Of a stretch of 17,227 nt of DNA, positions 7,216-14,390 are shown piece by piece. This stretch comes from an uncultured Eisenbergiella sp. (GTDB lineage: Bacteria; Bacillota; Clostridia; Lachnospirales; Lachnospiraceae). A program made the translations under genes and the position numbers. Each line of letters starts with the position of its first letter. The first letter of the stretch is position 1. The notes under the pieces are model-generated. The model made no database searches and was not told the origin of the DNA. It saw nothing but the letters and a program-made list of their open reading frames with translations. The stretch is from positions 1 to 17,227 of the forward strand of contig CARDPF010000032.1 of the NCBI GenBank assembly GCA_948960675.1, given 5' to 3'.

Positions 7216-8457
7216 CGGGGCCATCCGCCCTTTGGGGTGCATGATTTTCTGGGAGCGGTAGAGGCTGTTGTGGCCGGAAAGCATGTAGCTGATGGCAATG
7301 GCGATCAGGTAATACCCGGAATGCTCAAACCCGAATAGTTCAAAGCTGATGAGCAGGGCCGTTACCGGGCAGTTTGTCACCCCGCAGAAAACCGAAGCCA
7401 TGCCGATGGCAGCACACAGCGGCACGTTGGAGCCGGTCAGGGAGCCGAATAGTGCGCCGAAAGCAGCCCCCGTGAAAAATGACGGGACAATTTCACCGCC
7501 CTTGTAGCCGGCGCCGATGGTGACGGCCGTAAACAGGATTTTTAGAAGGAAAGCAAAGGGGATTACATGTCCCTGCAAAAATTGCTCAATCACATGCATG
7601 CCGGGTCCCAAGTAGTCCGTGGTGCGAAGGAGGGCCGTCATGAGGATGATGGCGCAGCCTCCGGCCACGATGCGCAGGTAGGGATTGGGCAGCATTTTTT
7701 GCAGAAAATGTTCCATGCGGTGCAGGGCTTCGCAGAACAGGATGCTGACCATGGCGCACAGCAGGGCGAGCACGACGACGCGCAGGGAAAAGGAGAGGGT
7801 CAGGTCAAGATCCTCCACTACGGTCAGGTGATCCATGGGGGCATGCAGGAAATGGGCCAGCATGTAGGCAACAATGGAAGCCCAGATGCAGGGGACGAGG
7901 GCGGGATAATACAGGATGCCCACATGGGCCATTTCCATGGGCAGGAAAGCGGCCGCCATGGGAGTGCCAAACAGGGCGGAAAAGGCGGCGCTGATTCCGC
8001 TCATCAGCATAATTTTTTTGTCCTGTGCATCAAAGCGAAGCTTTTCCCCCAGCTGTTTGCCGATGCTGCCGCCGATCTGCACGGCGGCCCCTTCCCTTCC
8101 CACCGAGCCGCCGCAGATGACAGTCATAATGGAAGAAATAAATATCAGTCCCGCCATTTTCAAGGGGACGTAGGTTTCGGCATCATATTGGATGCATTCA
8201 ATTACGGTGTCCGTACCGGCGTTGTCCTCGTAGTGAAAAAAGCGGTATAAAAAGACAATGCAGATTCCTGCCAGCGGGAGGAGAAGCAACAGCCACCCAT
8301 GGGAGGTGCGAAAGTCAGTGGCAAATTTCATGCCGAAATTAAACAGCACGCTGACAAAGCCGATCAGGATACCGGCCAACGTAGACAAAAGCATCCAGCG
8401 GACAAAGTGCAGCAGGCTGTTACAGGCCGGGGGAAGCGGGAATTTAGGTATTTTCAT
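7195..8457 (-). CDS. CLC-family chloride (or other anion) channel/antiporter
   Basis: This 420-residue polytopic membrane protein has the hallmark GSVGREGAAVQ (117-127) that holds the external gating glutamate (Glu122), and PMEMAHV, whose Glu175 matches the internal proton-pathway glutamate of CLC antiporters. The selectivity loop usually reading GSGIP is GTDTV here (81-85), a variant seen in a bacterial CLC subgroup, so chloride versus another anion such as fluoride is not settled. No CBS or TrkA-C regulatory domain follows. AAAGGAGAG sits correctly before the start. It lies 87 bases downstream of the beta-galactosidase gene on the same strand with no terminator between, so the two may be co-transcribed. 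Its last codons and stop form part of the opposing terminator. Confidence 0.92.
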   Translation of the reverse strand: MKIPKFPLPPACNSLLHFVRWMLLSTLAGILIGFVSVLFNFGMKFATDFRTSHGWLLLLLPLAGICIVFLYRFFHYEDNAGTDTVIECIQYDAETYVPLKMAGLIFISSIMTVICGGSVGREGAAVQIGGSIGKQLGEKLRFDAQDKKIMLMSGISAAFSALFGTPMAAAFLPMEMAHVGILYYPALVPCIWASIVAYMLAHFLHAPMDHLTVVEDLDLTLSFSLRVVVLALLCAMVSILFCEALHRMEHFLQKMLPNPYLRIVAGGCAIILMTALLRTTDYLGPGMHVIEQFLQGHVIPFAFLLKILFTAVTIGAGYKGGEIVPSFFTGAAFGALFGSLTGSNVPLCAAIGMASVFCGVTNCPVTALLISFELFGFEHSGYYLIAIAISYMLSGHNSLYRSQKIMHPKGRMAPKKTAAG

Positions 8458-8544
8458 GGGACTCTCCTTTGGTACATTTCTTGTGCTGTAGGAAATTGCC
8501 GTAACCGTAGCGGAAGGGAAAGCGTCGCTGCCGGTCGATGATTT

Positions 8545-10542
8545 TTATGGAGTTTCTTCCAAAATTGCGAATTCCCATTTGGGCAGCGGAATCGGGGCGC
8601 CACTTTCCAATTTCCGTCCGGATAACAACTCGCACCAGCTTCCCTTCGGACAGAAGGCCTTTTGTTCGTCTTTGGAATAATTAAACAGATATACGATGGC
8701 TTTACCCTGGGAGTTATAACCTTTCCGTACGATGACGGGAAAGCCTGCCGATCCTTCATTCGGGAGGAGCCCGGCTTTTTTGAGGACGTTATGTAATATT
8801 TTTTTCAGGAGCGTCTTGGAAAACATGCAGCCCAGGTATACGGCGGTTCCGTCCCCATAGCGGTTTTGCGTAGCGGCGGCGTATTGGCCCCAGTTGTCGT
8901 GGACGTAGGAAAGGATGGGCGTGGCGGAATCGGTTTCCAGACATTCCATGAAACCGACGGCTTCCTCCCCCGGCAGGCACGATGCCCCGGTCAGTCCCGT
9001 TCCATCGACGGCCGTGAACTGGTGGTAGTGGACGCCGAAGCATTCCCGCAGCAGGTGGGGCTGTACGTCGGGATAGACCCGGACATTTTCGTTGGTAAAG
9101 CAGGATTTGAAAGTGCCCACCAGCACGCCGCCCTGCCGGACATATTCCGCAAGGCGCAGCAGGGTATCCTGCGGCGCGCAGTAAAAGGCAGGCAGCAGGA
9201 TCGCTTTGTAGGGTGAAAGGTTTTCTTCCTCCGGGGAAATAAAATCACATTCGTAGTTCATTTCATAAAGCGCGTCGTAGAGCCAGCGCACCACGTCATT
9301 ATAGGTAATGCCGCCGTTTACCGGAAACAGCTGCAGCCCTGTCAGGGATTCGTTGCTTACAAGGATGGCAATTTCGTTTTTCTTTTGGAGGTGCAAAAGC
9401 TTGTCCCCCAGACGCTTAAAGTCCCGTCCCACGGTGCAGGCCTCCCGGTAGGGATGGTTTGGCGCAAAGTCATGGCTTAAAAGGCCTTTCCAGTAGGTTT
9501 CACAGGCATTGTGCAGGGAGTGCCAGTGCCAATATTCCACAAGGTCGGCCCCGGAGGCAAGATGGGAAAAAGCCAACAGGCGCAGCTGCCCGTCGTAGGG
9601 CGTCCAGTCGGGGAAGCCCTGTGCCTGTGTTTCCAGCACAAAATAGTTGTCATGTTTAAGGGATCTGGCCAAATCGCCACAGAATGCGACTTCCGCGCCG
9701 GTAAGCCTTGACTGGGACGGATGGTAAATGTCACAGCCGGTAATATCCAGACAGCGGGCAGCGTGAAAATGATTGACATCGGGCTGCACGCCGTAAGAAC
9801 CTCCTTTCCACCCGAAATCAAAATTGTGGGTGATAAACTGGTCGTCCCTTTTATATTCCCGCACAAGGCCTGCCTGCCATGCCAGAAAGTCAGTCACAAG
9901 GCTGCGCTGGTATTTTTCAAATTCCCCGGCAAGGCTTCCGTTAATGGTTCCCCGGACATCCGGAAAGTCTTTCCAGTCATGAAGTGCATTGCTCCAGTAA
10001 TGGAAACCGAATTCCCGGTTCATTTCCTCCGTGCTGCCATGGAATTTGCGCTTGAGGTATTCCACAAAGCTGCGCTGTACGCTGTCGGAGGCGGTGCCGA
10101 AATGCTTGGTTTCGTTGTCAATCTGGTAGCCGATCACCGCCGGATGGTCTTTTACATGCGCAAGAAGCTTGCGGATGACGCGCTCACAGTAAAACAGGTA
10201 GGCTTTGTTGGTGATATCCATGATCTGCCTGGCGCCGTAAATGCTCCGTCCGCTTTTGGTGACTACCATAATGTCAGGGTGCTTTTTTTCCATCCAGGAG
10301 GGAATGGCGTAGGTGGGGGTTCCGACAATCACATGGATACCGGCGTTCCCCATTGCGTCCAGCACACGGTCTATATGGGAAAAATCAAATACATTGTCTT
10401 CGGGCTCCAGGGTGCTCCAGGTGGATTCCGCAATCCGTACCAGATTGATTCCGGCCTCCTGCATCATCCGTACATCCTCATCCAGCCGGTCATAGGGCAT
10501 ATACTCGTCATAATACGCAACGCCGTACAAAAGTTTGTTCAT
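8545..10542 (-). CDS. Beta-galactosidase, glycoside hydrolase family 42
   Basis: A 665-residue cytoplasmic enzyme, normal length for GH42, expected to release terminal beta-D-galactose from lactose, galacto-oligosaccharides or plant galactans. The N-terminal TIM barrel starts at GVAYYDEYMP. The acid/base is Glu144 in GYQIDNET, and the nucleophile is probably Glu304 in FVLETQAQG. The barrel is followed by a trimerisation-type domain (about 400-600) and a short beta C-terminal domain. It has no signal peptide. The ATG at 10542 follows AAAGGAGCG; a longer in-frame reading to 10635 crosses the promoter and is not used. It is divergent from rubrerythrin and followed by the CLC gene. No sugar transporter or regulator gene lies next to it. 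Confidence 0.94.
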   Translation of the reverse strand: MNKLLYGVAYYDEYMPYDRLDEDVRMMQEAGINLVRIAESTWSTLEPEDNVFDFSHIDRVLDAMGNAGIHVIVGTPTYAIPSWMEKKHPDIMVVTKSGRSIYGARQIMDITNKAYLFYCERVIRKLLAHVKDHPAVIGYQIDNETKHFGTASDSVQRSFVEYLKRKFHGSTEEMNREFGFHYWSNALHDWKDFPDVRGTINGSLAGEFEKYQRSLVTDFLAWQAGLVREYKRDDQFITHNFDFGWKGGSYGVQPDVNHFHAARCLDITGCDIYHPSQSRLTGAEVAFCGDLARSLKHDNYFVLETQAQGFPDWTPYDGQLRLLAFSHLASGADLVEYWHWHSLHNACETYWKGLLSHDFAPNHPYREACTVGRDFKRLGDKLLHLQKKNEIAILVSNESLTGLQLFPVNGGITYNDVVRWLYDALYEMNYECDFISPEEENLSPYKAILLPAFYCAPQDTLLRLAEYVRQGGVLVGTFKSCFTNENVRVYPDVQPHLLRECFGVHYHQFTAVDGTGLTGASCLPGEEAVGFMECLETDSATPILSYVHDNWGQYAAATQNRYGDGTAVYLGCMFSKTLLKKILHNVLKKAGLLPNEGSAGFPVIVRKGYNSQGKAIVYLFNYSKDEQKAFCPKGSWCELLSGRKLESGAPIPLPKWEFAILEETP

Positions 10543-10589
10543 AAAAACGCTCCTTTCGGGGGATTTTTCCACAAAGGTTCTTCGGCTAT

Positions 10590-10618
10590 ATTGTACCACT
10601 TTTGGTTTGACAGGACAA
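10590..10618 (-). promoter_or_regulatory. Promoter of the beta-galactosidase gene
   Basis: Reading the minus strand, a -35 box TTGTCC (10618-10613), a 17-bp spacer and a -10 box TACAAT (10595-10590) preceded by TGG (extended -10) form a good housekeeping promoter. Transcription would start near 10583 and give a leader of about 40 nt. I see no clear catabolite-response (cre) site around it. Confidence 0.7.
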
Positions 10619-10644
10619 TCCACCGGACGGGCCAAAACGTAACA

Positions 10645-10687
10645 ATAATGGAATAAGCCACACGGAAATGGGACATAATGGAAATAA
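10645..10687 (+). repeat. Direct repeat upstream of rubrerythrin, possible operator
   Basis: ATAATGGAATAA (10645-10656) and ATAATGGAAATAA (10675-10687) start exactly 30 bp apart, close to three helical turns. They lie between the divergent beta-galactosidase and rubrerythrin genes, where a regulator of either gene could bind. CATAAT inside the second copy is also the best -10-like hexamer for rubrerythrin, though no good -35 matches it. A hairpin CAGCC-TTT-GGCTG (10698-10710) follows in the leader. Confidence 0.4.
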
Positions 10688-10752
10688 CGTTGCCGAGCAG
10701 CCTTTGGCTGAACCGTGCGGCCATAAAAACAATGAAATTGGAGGAAAATAAC

Positions 10753-11289
10753 ATGGAACTAAAGGGGAGTAAGACAGCGGAAAATCTATTGGCGGCTTTT
10801 GCGGGGGAATCGCAGGCGACCAACAAGTATACGTATTTTGCGTCCAAAGCCAGGGAGGAAGGTTATGTGCAGATTGCCAGGATTTTTGAGGAGACGGCAC
10901 ATAATGAAAGGGAACACGCGAAAATCTGGTTTAAACTGTTAAACGGAGGGATCGACGATACGGCGAAAAACCTCAAGACTGCAGCGGAGGGCGAGAATTA
11001 TGAGTGGACGGATATGTACGCCACATTTGCCAAAGTGGCCAGGGAGGAGGGATTCGGGGCGATCGCAAGGCTGTTTGAGCAGGTTGGGGAGATTGAGAAA
11101 GAACATGAGAAAAGATATTTAAAACTTTTGGCCAATGTGAAAAACGGGTTGGTCTTTTCAAAAGAGGGGGATGCCATTTGGCAGTGTTCCAATTGCGGCC
11201 ATATCGTAATCGGCAGGAATGCGCCCGCAGTCTGTCCCGTGTGCGCGCATCCGCAGGCTTACTTTGCGGTCAAGGCAGATAACTACTAA
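10753..11289 (+). CDS. rbr: Rubrerythrin
   Basis: This 178-residue protein is a non-haem iron peroxidase that reduces hydrogen peroxide in the cytoplasm of anaerobes, using electrons from rubredoxin or NADH oxidoreductases. The N-terminal ferritin-like four-helix bundle (about 1-135) shows the diiron ligands Glu19, the ExxH pair Glu52/His55 and the second ExxH Glu115/His118. The C-terminal rubredoxin-like domain holds an Fe(Cys)4 site with Cys145, Cys148, Cys161 and Cys164 (CSNCG and CPVCA). GGAGG precedes the ATG at 10753; an in-frame ATG at 10678 adds an unrelated tail and has no ribosome site. It appears to be a single-gene unit. No classical terminator follows before the next promoter. 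Confidence 0.96.
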   Translation: MELKGSKTAENLLAAFAGESQATNKYTYFASKAREEGYVQIARIFEETAHNEREHAKIWFKLLNGGIDDTAKNLKTAAEGENYEWTDMYATFAKVAREEGFGAIARLFEQVGEIEKEHEKRYLKLLANVKNGLVFSKEGDAIWQCSNCGHIVIGRNAPAVCPVCAHPQAYFAVKADNY

Positions 11290-11303
11290 GTTTTTTGGCA
11301 TGC

Positions 11304-11332
11304 TTGCGAAAGGGATGCGTGTGTGTTAAGAT
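11304..11332 (+). promoter_or_regulatory. Promoter of the C-S lyase gene (extended -10)
   Basis: TTGCGA (11304-11309), a 17-bp spacer and TAAGAT (11327-11332), with TG one base before the -10 hexamer, make a good sigma-A promoter 15 bases after the rubrerythrin stop. Transcription should start near 11339, giving a leader of about 105 nt that contains the nested hairpin at 11352-11387. Confidence 0.7.
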
Positions 11333-11351
11333 AGAGAAATAATGGGTGGAT

Positions 11352-11387
11352 ACCGTAACAGGACAGACCTGTCTGAACTGTTACGGT
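11352..11387 (+). ncRNA. Structured 5' leader: nested hairpin, class unknown
   Basis: ACCGTAACAG (11352-11361) pairs perfectly with CTGTTACGGT (11378-11387). Within it GACA (11362-11365) pairs with TGTC (11370-11373) around a GACC loop, and TGAA forms a one-sided bulge. No U tract follows, so it is not a terminator. It sits in the predicted leader, about 58 nt before the start codon, and the ribosome site is outside it. It resembles no riboswitch class that I can name; it may be an RNA-stability element, a cis-regulator or a protein-binding site. Confidence 0.5.
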
Positions 11388-11445
11388 TGCATGAGGACAC
11401 AAGGAGGGAAAAGTGCCGGAAGGCATAAAAATACAGGAGGACGAA

Positions 11446-12645
11446 ATGAAGTACGATTTTACAACCATTATGGACAGAAGAGGAAAGGATTCCATTGCGG
11501 TGGACGTCATACCCGTTTTGGATGCCGAGGTGGCGGAGGGATTTTCGCGTCTCCCGATGTGGGTGGCGGATATGAATTTCGCTACGGCCCCCACCATTCA
11601 AGAGCATATCATTGCAAGGGTGGGGCATCCGGCGTTCGGGTATTTTGAGCCGACGCAGGAGTACTATGACAGTATTATCGGATGGCAGGAAAAGCACAAT
11701 CATGTGCAAGGGCTTACCCGGGAGGAGATCGGTTACGAAAACGGCGTCTTGGGCTGTGTTTCTTCCGCGCTGCAGGCATTTACCGCGCCGGGTGAGGCGG
11801 TATTGCTCCATGCGCCTACATATGTGGGATTTACGGGCACGATGCAAAATAACGGCAGAAAAATTGTCCTTTCGGATTTAAAGCGGGACCGGGACGGAAT
11901 CTGGCGGATGGATTATGAGGATATGGACAAAAAGATCAAAGAAAACCATATCCATTTTGCGGTATTTTGCTCCCCGCACAATCCCTCAGGAAGGGTTTGG
12001 GAGCGGGAGGAGATTGCGGCCGCCATGGAGGTGTACCGCAAAAACGATTGTGTGGTGGTTTCCGACGAGATTTGGTCGGATCTGACATTGGAGGGTTACA
12101 GCCATATCCCGACACAGAGTGTTTCGGAGGATGCCAAAAACCGGACAATCGCGGTTTATGCGCCGTCCAAAACCTTTAATCTGGCAGGGCTGATAGGCTC
12201 CTACCATATCATTTATAACCCGTATCTGCGGGACCGTGTGCGCAAACAGGCATCACTGTGCCATTATAACAGTATGAATGTTTTGTCCATGCATGCCCTG
12301 ATCGGCGCTTACCGGCCGGAGGGCAGCGAATGGGTGGAGCAGTTGCGGCATGTGCTGACCGGAAATGTGGAATATGCTTATGCGTTTATAAGGGAGCACT
12401 TTGAAGGAGTGGAACTGGCAAAGCCACAGGGTACCTATATGCTGTATCTGGATTGTAAAAAGTGGCTGGAAAAGAAAGGGATGTCCATGGATGAATTGCT
12501 ACAGGCAGGAATCCGGGTAGGGGTAATCTGGCAGGATGGCCGTCCGTTTAACTGTCCGGATACCATCCGGATGAATCTTGCGCTTCCCCGCACGCTGGTA
12601 GAGGAGGCGTTTGACAGGCTGCACAAATATGTATTCAAAGGATAA
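11446..12645 (+). CDS. patB: PLP-dependent C-S lyase, MalY/PatB family (cystathionine beta-lyase type)
   Basis: This 399-residue fold-type I aminotransferase-like enzyme should cleave cystathionine or cysteine conjugates to a thiol, pyruvate and ammonia. Visible marks are MWVADMNF (38-45, typical of MalY/PatB), Asn179 in SPHNPSGR, Asp207 in SDEIWSDL, the PLP lysine Lys242 in APSKTFNLAG, and the carboxylate-binding Arg375 in RMNLALP. The ATG at 11446 follows AGGAGG; an in-frame GTG at 11413 is less likely. It has its own promoter and a structured leader. The genes after it follow without a terminator. MalY of E. coli also modulates the maltose regulator; nothing here suggests that. Alternative reading: a general class I/II aminotransferase, less likely given the motifs. 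Confidence 0.92.
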   Translation: MKYDFTTIMDRRGKDSIAVDVIPVLDAEVAEGFSRLPMWVADMNFATAPTIQEHIIARVGHPAFGYFEPTQEYYDSIIGWQEKHNHVQGLTREEIGYENGVLGCVSSALQAFTAPGEAVLLHAPTYVGFTGTMQNNGRKIVLSDLKRDRDGIWRMDYEDMDKKIKENHIHFAVFCSPHNPSGRVWEREEIAAAMEVYRKNDCVVVSDEIWSDLTLEGYSHIPTQSVSEDAKNRTIAVYAPSKTFNLAGLIGSYHIIYNPYLRDRVRKQASLCHYNSMNVLSMHALIGAYRPEGSEWVEQLRHVLTGNVEYAYAFIREHFEGVELAKPQGTYMLYLDCKKWLEKKGMSMDELLQAGIRVGVIWQDGRPFNCPDTIRMNLALPRTLVEEAFDRLHKYVFKG

Positions 12646-12705
12646 TGGCAATGGTATTTAGGCGGCGCGGCAGGGACATGACAGGTTTGTTAAGGAGTGG
12701 ATGGA

Positions 12706-13587
12706 ATGGATAAAATTGCGATTGTAACGGACAGTAACAGTGGTATTACGCAGAGCGAGGCAAAAAAATACGGGATTTATGTAATACCGATGCCGTTTTT
12801 TATTGACGAAGAGTTGTTTTTGGAGGATATTACACTGACGCAGGAAGAGTTTTACCGGTATTTGGAGAAGGATGCGGATATCCATACTTCCCAGCCGGCC
12901 ACGGGAGAGGTGATGGAACTGTGGGAAAAGCTGCTTGCAGAATATGAACAGGTGGTGCATATCCCGATGTCCAGCGGTTTGAGCGGAACCTGCGAGACTG
13001 CAACGGCAATGGCGCAGGAATATGACGGCAGGGTGTATGTGGTGGATAATAAGAGAATTTCCGTCACGATGCGGCAGTCCGTGCTGGAAGCCAAGAAGAT
13101 GGCAGACGCAGGAATGGGGGCAGGGCAGATCAAGGATGTGCTGGAGCGGGAGGCGCTGGAGTCCAGCATTTATATCGCAGTCGATACGATGAAATACTTA
13201 AAAAAGGGTGGCCGCGTGACCCCGGCTGCCGCAGCGATAGCCACTGCGCTCAACATTAAGCCGGTTTTGCAGATTCAGGGGGGAAAGCTGGATACTTATG
13301 CGAAGGTACGGGGCAAAAAGCAGGCGAAACGCAAGATGATTGAAGCCGTCCAATACGACCTTGCGCATCGTTTTAATGGGCAAAAGACCTATATCCGGGG
13401 CGCATATACCTGTACGGAAGAAGAGGCGGCAGAGTGGAAACAGGAACTGGAAGAGGCATTTCCCGGATATGAGATCATTTTAAACAGGCTTTCTTTGAGC
13501 GTGACCTGTCATATCGGCGCGGGTTCTGTCGCAGTTACCTGCATGCGGGAGGTCGCCGAGGCCGGGGAGGTCGCATTTCAAATCTGA
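12706..13587 (+). CDS. DegV-family fatty-acid-binding protein (FakB-like)
   Basis: This 293-residue DegV protein is of usual length (280-300). These proteins bind one fatty acid and, in Firmicutes, present it to the kinase FakA for phosphorylation and entry into phospholipid synthesis. Marks: IVTDSNSGI at the start, TSQP (61-64), the acid-carboxylate-binding SSGLSGT (89-95), LKKGGRV (165-171) and HIGAGSVAV near the C terminus (269-277). The ATG at 12706 lies 8 bases after AAGGAG; the in-frame GTG at 12697 overlaps that site. It lies 60 bases after the C-S lyase and 2 bases before the next gene. No fakA-like gene is in the window, so the specific role is by family only. Confidence 0.94.
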   Translation: MDKIAIVTDSNSGITQSEAKKYGIYVIPMPFFIDEELFLEDITLTQEEFYRYLEKDADIHTSQPATGEVMELWEKLLAEYEQVVHIPMSSGLSGTCETATAMAQEYDGRVYVVDNKRISVTMRQSVLEAKKMADAGMGAGQIKDVLEREALESSIYIAVDTMKYLKKGGRVTPAAAAIATALNIKPVLQIQGGKLDTYAKVRGKKQAKRKMIEAVQYDLAHRFNGQKTYIRGAYTCTEEEAAEWKQELEEAFPGYEIILNRLSLSVTCHIGAGSVAVTCMREVAEAGEVAFQI

Positions 13588-13589
13588 AA

Positions 13590-14336
13590 ATGACAGCGGA
13601 AGAGATACGCCGTTTTGAAGCGGCAAAGGAAAAAATTGTCGGACATAACAGGGAGCGCAGCGGTATCGGGACGCTGTCGGAGAAAACCGTGCATGCGGTA
13701 TTGAAAAATTATTATGCGCCGGATACGGATATGCATGAGATTTGGGTGGAGAACTGTGTTGCGGATATTTACACGGGAACCGGCATTGTGGAGATCCAGA
13801 CCAGAAGCTTTAACCGGATGCGCGTAAAGCTGGACCGTTTCCTGCCGCATTATCCTGTCACCATCGTCTATCCGATTCCCCTGACCAAACGGCTGTTTTG
13901 GATTGATGAAGAGAGCGGGGAAATTTCCGGGGGGCGTAAATCCCCCGTGCGGGGAAATCCCTATATGGCGTTTCCGGAACTGTATAAGATTAAATCCTAT
14001 CTGCGGGATCCGAACCTGTGCATACGGCTGGTTTTTTTAAATATGGAGGAATATAAACTGTTGAACGGGTGGAGCAGGGACAAAAAGAGGGGCTCCAGCC
14101 GTTTTGACCGGATTCCCGTATCCCTGGAAATGGAAATGGAGTTTGACTGCCCCCAGGACTATTTACAGCTTCTTCCCTATGAACTTGCCGAACCGTTTAC
14201 GGTAATGGATTTCGGCAGACAGGTACATATCGGCAAGCAATTGGCGGGCATTGTGCTCCATATTCTCCACTATGTGGGGGTGGTGGAGCGGGACGGGAAA
14301 AGGGGCAATGCCTATCTTTACCGGGTCAGGGAATAG
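13590..14336 (+). CDS. Unrecognised protein: nuclease-like motif plus winged-helix-like C terminus
   Basis: I do not recognise a named function for this 248-residue protein. It begins two bases after the DegV stop with no good ribosome site of its own, so it probably relies on translational coupling. The first half has SGIGTLSEKTVH (24-35), then ADIYTGTGIVEIQTRSF (58-74). The spaced Asp59, Glu68 and Gln70, with upstream Glu31, fit the PD-(D/E)XK nuclease pattern in its E-x-Q form. The middle (85-130) is a beta-rich YPVTIVYPIP segment. The end (about 210-248), VHIGKQLAGIVLHILHYVGVVERDG plus a YLYR strand, looks like a winged helix. It is soluble, with no signal peptide. DNA or RNA binding or processing is an inference from motifs only. 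Confidence 0.8.
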   Translation: MTAEEIRRFEAAKEKIVGHNRERSGIGTLSEKTVHAVLKNYYAPDTDMHEIWVENCVADIYTGTGIVEIQTRSFNRMRVKLDRFLPHYPVTIVYPIPLTKRLFWIDEESGEISGGRKSPVRGNPYMAFPELYKIKSYLRDPNLCIRLVFLNMEEYKLLNGWSRDKKRGSSRFDRIPVSLEMEMEFDCPQDYLQLLPYELAEPFTVMDFGRQVHIGKQLAGIVLHILHYVGVVERDGKRGNAYLYRVRE

Positions 14337-14390
14337 GGCTGCCGGTTTGGCATCCGGGTGGAGAAGGGTGGCAAAATGGGGAGGTGTCAG

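Noticed and set aside
7567..8250. Long open frame (227 residues) opposite the CLC gene
   Set aside because: It is antisense to a well-supported CLC protein with intact motifs. Its translation is His/Gly/Asp-rich and unlike any family.
8458..8544. Possible fluoride riboswitch before the CLC gene
   Set aside because: The 87-bp gap shows no pseudoknot-like layout or conserved words of that class, only a ribosome site.
9721..10656. 311-residue open frame opposite the beta-galactosidase
   Set aside because: It is a shadow of the GH42 gene in the opposite strand, runs across that gene's promoter and has no recognisable domain.
11341..11386. T-box-like GGGTGG...ACCG motif
   Set aside because: It lacks the specifier stem, the conserved T-box sequence and a U-tailed terminator.
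11346..11648. Frame starting MDTVTGQTCLNCYGC in the C-S lyase leader
   Set aside because: The Cys-rich start is eye-catching, but it uses GTG with no ribosome site, begins in the hairpin region and continues out of frame through the lyase gene.
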